Origin: Muribaculaceae bacterium
Lineage (GTDB): Bacteria > Bacteroidota > Bacteroidia > Bacteroidales > Muribaculaceae
Assembly: GCA_017557625.1 (NCBI GenBank)
Contig: JAFYYG010000038.1
Span: forward strand, 1 to 38,596
Reading direction: 5' to 3'
DNA: 38,596 nt
A model generated the notes under the pieces. That model was not told the origin of the DNA, searched no databases, and saw only the letters and a program-made list of their open reading frames with translations. The position numbers and the translations under genes were made by a program. Below are positions 33,698 to 38,596 of this stretch, piece after piece. Positions within the stretch are counted from its first letter, which is position 1, and each line of letters starts with the position of its first letter.

Positions 33698-35431
33698 ATG
33701 AACGAGCTAATTAAAGAAATATCGACAATAGTTTCTCAGTACGGTACTGATATCGTTACTGAGGAGCGGTTTGTGAATATCCTAAAGGATTTGTATCCCG
33801 ATAGGGACCATCCTGAAAAGTTTGATATTCTTAAGGCCATCATTGCCGATGGCATCAGTGCGGATATGTACACTGATTGCGATGCTACTACTGTTAAATC
33901 CTTTCTTGAAAAAAAGGCTGGGTTCCTTTCAAGAAAGTATGGATTTGATTCAGCGGATATCAAACGAATTCTAGCTTGTCTATGTATTGGAAGTGGATTC
34001 ATAACCATCGATGACTACTATGCAGCGACAACGCCAAATCGTGTAAAGCCGTCGCCTCAAAAGAGCCCAAATCCTGCAAAGCAGAAAGCACAGAGCAACC
34101 CGAACCCAGTTAAGCCAGCGCCAAAGAAGAGTAAAGATCCATTGGATTTGCTGTCGCTGATCTGGTCTTTAGTTGGCTTGTTGGTATCACCATTCATTTA
34201 TTTGGGCCTCCTTACAAGTGGTTGGTGGCCATTTTGGGCACTTTCTGCGGTTCTCGTCATAATGTTCATTTCAATCATCCCGGCTATTAATCAGAACCAA
34301 AAAGCCACAGCTAGCTCTCCCATAGTTGGTGGGGTAACTGCTGTAGTTCTTTGTGCTGCAATATTCCTAACGGTTGCTCCATTCTTTACCTACTGGACGA
34401 GGCACACATTTGACTTTTGCCATCTCTACTATGGATTTGATGTCAATGAGGCGCCGACCATCTTGACATTTATTGGGGGATTAGCATTCTCTTTCGTGTT
34501 CTCTACCTTTATTAATACGACTGTCATTTCTCACTTTTCTTGCAAGGTAATATACAATAGAAATCCGTCAAAGTTCTGGCTGGGATTTGGCGCAACATTA
34601 GCAATTATTTTTGCCGTAACAGCAATATCTTATTACCTTCCTTATAATGATAAGCACAAAGAGGAATTAAAATATGCTGATGATAAATATGATCTTGAAA
34701 AAGAGAAGCAGAGAATATCATACTTGAAAGAAACTCGATCGAAGGAAGAGAAAGAATTCTCATTCATGGATTTCAAATTGGGTGGTAATTTCAAAGAAGC
34801 AGTTAAGCTAATTAGAAATTCGAAAAACGAGTATCGGGTAATAGATGATTCATCGCAAACATTGTCTCTGAATGAGATAGACTTTACCCCAATCGTCGAT
34901 GATGCCATATCTGTCACTACTAATTGGGACAATAAGTTGGTTTACTTGTACCTGTACTCTAATAGTAATCGAATCGTTGCGATTGAGATGAAAACGGAAC
35001 ATAACATAGACAGTCTCGCATCGATCTATTCAAGTAAATATGGAGAGGCGGAATACGCACCAGAAATAGATTACTCGAAATACAAATATATAAAATATCG
35101 TTCAAACGTCAATTATTTGGACACTTTGTTAGGGAAATCTGTTGCATATTCATGGTCATTCAAAAATGCAACAGTACAGGTTTCAGGACTTAAGAAATTA
35201 GAGGGTGTAGATGATTTTTATGAAGGATATGGAAAATCCGTTTTGTACTTTGATAACGAATGCTTTGCATTATTAGATAAGTATAGAGCAAGAGTGCGGG
35301 CTTTGCGACAGGAACAGGAAAATAAAGAGAATGCTGAGGCCCAACGGATTAAAGACTCCGTTTGGCAAGCAGTCCAGAAAGAGCGACTTGAGAAAAAACA
35401 AAATCACGAGAAATCAATAAAACAGATATAA
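33698..35431 (+). CDS. Multi-pass membrane protein with shared N-terminal domain (paralogue 2)
   Basis: This encodes 577 aa. The first ~60 residues are nearly identical to paralogue 1 (VSQYGTDIVTEERFVNILKD, then LYPDRDHPEKFDILKAII), also at DNA level, while the rest is diverged but keeps the same plan: linker rich in Lys/Pro/Asn, about five membrane helices (residues ~145-315), then a soluble part with FSFMDFKLGGNFKEAVKLIR corresponding to LSFMDFNLGDSINHCFALLQ in paralogue 1. A C-terminal coiled coil ends SIKQI. The two arose by tandem duplication. Its stop overlaps the next start (TAATG). Confidence 0.75.
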   Translation: MNELIKEISTIVSQYGTDIVTEERFVNILKDLYPDRDHPEKFDILKAIIADGISADMYTDCDATTVKSFLEKKAGFLSRKYGFDSADIKRILACLCIGSGFITIDDYYAATTPNRVKPSPQKSPNPAKQKAQSNPNPVKPAPKKSKDPLDLLSLIWSLVGLLVSPFIYLGLLTSGWWPFWALSAVLVIMFISIIPAINQNQKATASSPIVGGVTAVVLCAAIFLTVAPFFTYWTRHTFDFCHLYYGFDVNEAPTILTFIGGLAFSFVFSTFINTTVISHFSCKVIYNRNPSKFWLGFGATLAIIFAVTAISYYLPYNDKHKEELKYADDKYDLEKEKQRISYLKETRSKEEKEFSFMDFKLGGNFKEAVKLIRNSKNEYRVIDDSSQTLSLNEIDFTPIVDDAISVTTNWDNKLVYLYLYSNSNRIVAIEMKTEHNIDSLASIYSSKYGEAEYAPEIDYSKYKYIKYRSNVNYLDTLLGKSVAYSWSFKNATVQVSGLKKLEGVDDFYEGYGKSVLYFDNECFALLDKYRARVRALRQEQENKENAEAQRIKDSVWQAVQKERLEKKQNHEKSIKQI

Positions 35432-36525
35432 TGGGAACATGTAAATATTGTGGACAGAGTGCGGGTTTGCTATCGCATGCCCATAGGGAATGTGAAGAGA
35501 AACATGAGCAAGGTCTTGAACAGTTGGAAAAGATCTTGCGGCAGTTTTTCTCCGGCCAGCAAACCGTTCAAAGTATGAGGCAAGCAATAGTGAGCCTACG
35601 GACACCAACTTTCTTGAAGAAATCGGATGTAGAACAATGCGCAGCCAAGGTGCTTGATGCCCATGGTGAACAATTACGTCCGCCATATAATCAGCAGACT
35701 CTTGACCAAATTAACGAATTCATCAATGGCCTGAGTCTTGATCGTCAGGCATTAAATGAGGGCGGCTGCTTGAACAAACTGGCCGAGAAGCTGTTGCGAG
35801 GCTATTTGGCCAGTTTCTTTGTGAGTGGCACCTCTATTGCCACCATCAAGGGCCAGGAGCAGCAAATCGATCGGGTCTTGCCTATGACTCAATCACAGAA
35901 GTTGGATGCCTATATGCACGTCCTGAACCGCGCTGCACATAATTTCTTGAGCAATGGTCTCATCAGTGACAGCGAGCAACAACAGATTGAGCAATATGCA
36001 CAATCCCTGTCCCTGCCGCTATATGACCTGCCTGTACAGTACCAAGGCACCGATATAGAGAAAGTCAACCAAGCCATCATCATTAAGAACCTGCAACGTG
36101 GTATTCTGCCACAAAGCAGCGTTTCGTTGCCTATCTTGTTAGGCAAGAGCGAAGCCGTGTTGTGGGTTTATGATGGCGTAACCTTTTATCAAGAGAAGAT
36201 AGAAAAAGAGTACAAGCATAACAGCGGCGGTTTCAGTTTCCGTATCGCCAAGGGCGTTTATTACCGCACTGGAAGTGGCCGCAGCAAACCGATTGAACAT
36301 AGCGTGATGAACAACGAGGGCAAAGGAAGTCTCATCATCACAAACAAGAACATCATTTTCTACGCTCAAACCAAGAGCGTGAAAATCCCGTTTAAGATAA
36401 TCATTGGAGTAACACCATATAGCGACGGCATCGAAGTCCATAAGGACGGCAATGCAAAGCGTATGGCATTCCAAGGCTTTGACTGCTGGTTTGTAATGAA
36501 CATTCTTTCATTTGTAAACGACTAA
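35431..36525 (+). CDS. Zinc-finger protein with C-terminal PH-like domain
   Basis: This encodes 364 aa. The N-terminus has a small zinc finger, C4-K-Y-C7 followed by H18-R-E-C21 (H16 is an alternative ligand). A helical central region (about 25-215) has a pattern like DnaJ-adjacent or TerB-like bundles (GLISDSEQQQIEQYAQSLSL), though I cannot name it. The C-terminal ~120 residues end in a beta-rich unit, GKGSLIITNKNIIFYAQTKS then VKIPFKIIIGVTPYSDGIEV and a final helix, the pattern of bacterial PH/GRAM-like domains. No membrane segment. Probably an intracellular adaptor in the operon. Confidence 0.65.
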   Translation: MGTCKYCGQSAGLLSHAHRECEEKHEQGLEQLEKILRQFFSGQQTVQSMRQAIVSLRTPTFLKKSDVEQCAAKVLDAHGEQLRPPYNQQTLDQINEFINGLSLDRQALNEGGCLNKLAEKLLRGYLASFFVSGTSIATIKGQEQQIDRVLPMTQSQKLDAYMHVLNRAAHNFLSNGLISDSEQQQIEQYAQSLSLPLYDLPVQYQGTDIEKVNQAIIIKNLQRGILPQSSVSLPILLGKSEAVLWVYDGVTFYQEKIEKEYKHNSGGFSFRIAKGVYYRTGSGRSKPIEHSVMNNEGKGSLIITNKNIIFYAQTKSVKIPFKIIIGVTPYSDGIEVHKDGNAKRMAFQGFDCWFVMNILSFVND

Positions 36526-36531
36526 ATCGAT

Positions 36532-38010
36532 ATGGTTTATAAAGTTTTTGCAAAGCGTCCATCTTATATAGCCGAAGTTTCACGGCAGTATTCACCGTCG
36601 CCTCGTGCTATCATTGATGCTTATGAAAGTGAGAAGAAGGCTTTCACAGAGTTGTATAAGCGACATCAACAGAAAGTGAATGAAGAATCCTTTCAGAAAA
36701 CGATGGACGCTATCAGTGTTAAAACACCAACAAGACAATCTTTTTTCCTACTTAGTCCTTCGATAGAAGATGTGCGTAGCATTCTGCGAAATGAAGCGAA
36801 AGCTGTGTTACATGGTCAGAACCCAGGAATCAGCGAAGAAAGCAAATATATTCAAGACCACTTTGATGACGTTATGCGAGATCGTCAAAAGAAGTGGGAA
36901 GAAGCCCGGGCTCTTTTCAGAAGATTAGAACAAGCTCGTATCGAGATCGAAGAAAGAAAGATACAGCATGAAAAGCAGCAAAAAGAGCAATCATTGTTGG
37001 ATATTAAGAATGGAGAGCCTTATGTGATTGAGCAAGGAATGGCTGAGATTGCGGCCACGTTGGAGGTTCCTTTTGATCTCGATTTTCATTATAACTACAA
37101 CAAAAATGAAGGGCTGGTTACTACCGATGTAGAAATCTTCAATGGTATCAATGTCCCTTTGCAAAAGGCAGAAATGTTGCCAAGCGGCAGAGCTTCAATT
37201 AAGAATAAGTTGGTTCGAGAGGTTGCAGAGGAAACGAAAGATACTATTTTAAGTTTTGTTTATTATTTTGCAAGTTGTGTATTTGAAATATCATCCAATA
37301 TAGCAAAGGTTGAACTGGCCGTATGGGATGAAGGGAAAAATAAAGGTTATATTTGGGTTAGGCTTCTTAGAGATAGGCTTTTCGTAGGAAAAGTGCCAAT
37401 ATTCTTGATTCCGGCCGCCGATATATCGAATTATCGACAAGTCGCTGATTTTCGTGTTAAGACTTCAAGTGTTGAGTTGGCGCCGATACTTGCTCCTAAA
37501 TTCTTGAAACTCATAGAAGAAGAAAAGAAAAAACCAGATTTCACGATACTTCCAAAGAGTAGCAAGTCTGGACAAAAACAAGTGGCCTATATTACAATGG
37601 ACGAAGCTAAATCGTTGCTTCGTGAAATAGGCTATGATTCAGAGTTGAAGCAGAGTATTGCTGACGCTGAGTTAAAAGCCAGTCGTATCGTAGCTGTTGA
37701 TCCTAAATATAAGAAGATGATAGCTGACAAAGCAATTGCGGCAATGTACGAACAAAAAAACGACGTCTCTAGCATAACTGTGCATGAAGTAAAAGATCGC
37801 GACCCGTTATTTGAGGAAGCTGTTAGATTTGTCGTTATGTGTGATACAGTAAGCCCTTCTTCATTACAGAGAAGATATGAAATTGGGTATAACCGAGCTG
37901 GACGTCTGATAGATCAGATGGAACACGCTGGTATAGTTGGACCAGCTGATGGAATAAGACCAAGAAAGGTGTTGGTTAGTCCAATGGATATAGACCAATT
38001 ATTCTCATAA
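36532..38010 (+). CDS. Protein ending in an FtsK-gamma winged-helix domain, no FtsK motor
   Basis: This encodes 492 aa. Residues ~1-170 are mostly coiled coil (RDRQKKWEEARALFRRLEQA, then RIEIEERKIQHEKQQKEQ). Residues ~185-340 form an alpha/beta domain I do not recognise. From D424 to the end the sequence is an FtsK-gamma domain: DPLFEEAVRFVVMCDTVSPS, then SLQRRYEIGYNRAGRLIDQM and EHAGIVGPADG, the DNA-reading module that in FtsK/SpoIIIE recognises polar chromosomal octamers. No Walker motifs or translocase core are present. It is the last gene of the operon, 6 bp after the previous one. A DNA-targeting role is inferred. Confidence 0.75.
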   Translation: MVYKVFAKRPSYIAEVSRQYSPSPRAIIDAYESEKKAFTELYKRHQQKVNEESFQKTMDAISVKTPTRQSFFLLSPSIEDVRSILRNEAKAVLHGQNPGISEESKYIQDHFDDVMRDRQKKWEEARALFRRLEQARIEIEERKIQHEKQQKEQSLLDIKNGEPYVIEQGMAEIAATLEVPFDLDFHYNYNKNEGLVTTDVEIFNGINVPLQKAEMLPSGRASIKNKLVREVAEETKDTILSFVYYFASCVFEISSNIAKVELAVWDEGKNKGYIWVRLLRDRLFVGKVPIFLIPAADISNYRQVADFRVKTSSVELAPILAPKFLKLIEEEKKKPDFTILPKSSKSGQKQVAYITMDEAKSLLREIGYDSELKQSIADAELKASRIVAVDPKYKKMIADKAIAAMYEQKNDVSSITVHEVKDRDPLFEEAVRFVVMCDTVSPSSLQRRYEIGYNRAGRLIDQMEHAGIVGPADGIRPRKVLVSPMDIDQLFS

Positions 38011-38011
38011 A

Positions 38012-38463
38012 CTACCACACGTTGATGTCCGCTTGGTCTTCAATGAGTTTTCTTGTGTCAGGGTCTAATTGAGGGAAGAAGTGCAGTCCTGTCAATCGTT
38101 CTACCTGATTGAGGGTGTTAACATACATATCCTTCTTCTTGTTGCCGTCGGTATTACGGCAAATGAAGCCAATGCACTTTGGCACATCATTAAGGCAAAG
38201 GATTACCTTGAAGAACGCATCGGGCACTGCGACGGCATTCTCACCAATGTATTGCATTTTCTTGCTCTTGAAATACATTGGGCCGCAGATGACATAAATA
38301 TCACCATATCTATCTGCCCAACGACGGCATGAGATCTCAATCTGGTTCCATAGGCCGCTATTGAGATTTGCATTTTGTGGGCAGACATTGGAGAGCAAGA
38401 ATGTTTCATACATGACATCTCGATCCCATTTGTTATCACCTGCTGGGCACATATGTGCGTATT
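38012..38463 (-). pseudogene. DNA/RNA non-specific endonuclease (NUC family), 5' end lost to an IS
   Basis: The minus-strand frame keeps the catalytic region AHMCPAGDNKWDRDVMYETF, followed by LSNVCPQNANLNSGLWNQIE and YGDIYVICGPMYF, all hallmarks of the NUC/NucA family (normally D-R-G/A-H-M..P..D with the catalytic His). The residues before AHM read SPEY and come from the adjacent IS end; the usual DRG/A and the entire N-terminal part with any signal peptide are gone. The stop is 1 bp from the end of the operon's last gene, on the opposite strand. An internal ATG at 38452 lies after the catalytic His, so no active product is expected. Confidence 0.75.
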
Positions 38464-38503
38464 CCGGCGATACCCGTTCAGCAATTCCGGTGATACCCGT
38501 TCA
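38461..38503. repeat. Terminal repeats of an IS21-family element
   Basis: ATTCCGGCGATACCCGTTCA (38461-38480) and ATTCCGGTGATACCCGTTCA (38484-38503) are direct repeats differing at one base. Multiple short direct repeats near the ends are typical of IS21-family elements, where they bind the transposase. The exact end is probably between 38455 and 38463. Confidence 0.7.
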
Positions 38504-38536
38504 CTCGGTTGCTGGTTTTCAGTATCGGCGGCAAAA

Positions 38537-38596
38537 TTAATATTTTTTTCTTAGGCTCTCTCCTTCGAGCTGAAATCTTTTGGATTTATGCACGAG
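38537..38596 (-). CDS. C-terminus of an IstB-like IS21 helper ATPase, partial
   Basis: The last 19 codons before TAA read HKSKRFQLEGESLRKKY, closely resembling the usual IstB ending (RIELKGESMRK-like). Together with the direct repeats just beyond its stop it indicates an IS21-family element whose body continues past the window end. Confidence 0.65.
   Translation of the reverse strand, partial: LVHKSKRFQLEGESLRKKY

Noticed and set aside
1-38596. tRNA, rRNA or CRISPR loci, and an att site for an integrative element
   Set aside because: I looked for them by eye and found no tRNA-like cloverleaf, rRNA signature, spacer array, integrase gene or matching direct repeats flanking the variable region. 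A covariance-model scan would be needed to exclude small RNAs.

Overview
The window looks like a Bacteroidales chromosome (Prevotella/Muribaculaceae-like). It has Bacteroidota-type -33/-7 promoters (TTG, about 19 bp, TAnnTTTG), lipoproteins with a Cys lipobox, BspA-type leucine-rich repeats, and few Shine-Dalgarno sequences. The species cannot be fixed from the sequence alone.

Region 1 (1-11.5 kb) is ordinary core genome. It holds a minus-strand run of two lipoproteins, a TSCPD-domain protein, a Crp/Fnr regulator, hisS and a zinc metallopeptidase. A divergent helix-rich lipoprotein follows, then a GNAT acetyltransferase, an M3 peptidase and mutS2 on the minus strand, and a secreted C1 peptidase on the plus strand. 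A candidate small RNA lies between mutS2 and the C1 peptidase.

Region 2 (11.5-18.7 kb) is a more AT-rich boundary full of decayed DNA. It contains a 5'-truncated BspA-like gene, an HTH gene followed by a broken DUF1016-type nuclease gene, an IS remnant whose transposase frame carries three in-frame TAG codons, two tandem PD-(D/E)XK proteins (the first also split by one in-frame TAG), and the tail of an IS982-like transposase.

Region 3 (18.7-20.4 kb) is an intact DUF6088/AbiEii-type toxin-antitoxin pair with a clear promoter and a perfect inverted repeat that looks like an operator.

Region 4 (20.65-38.0 kb) is the most interesting part: fifteen plus-strand genes, almost all overlapping or separated by a few bases, behind one promoter-like region. 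It opens with a TerY-P-like phospho-signalling set (zinc ribbon, Ser/Thr kinase, VWA protein, PP2C phosphatase). A membrane-anchored adaptor follows, then a complete His-Xaa-Ser system (HxsA substrate, HxsD, and radical SAM proteins HxsB and HxsC). Next come four proteins that share one N-terminal helical domain with the membrane adaptor but carry different C-termini (LRR; TPR plus a Lcl-like domain; two tandem multi-membrane proteins). The run ends with a zinc-finger/PH-like protein and a protein ending in an FtsK-gamma DNA-binding domain without the FtsK motor. My inference is a single envelope-linked signalling or conflict system: reversible phosphorylation inside the cell, a post-translationally modified peptidoglycan-binding protein outside, and adaptors joined through the shared domain.

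Region 5 (38.0 kb to the end) is a convergent DNA/RNA non-specific endonuclease gene cut at its 5' side by the end of an IS21-family element, of which the IstB tail is visible.
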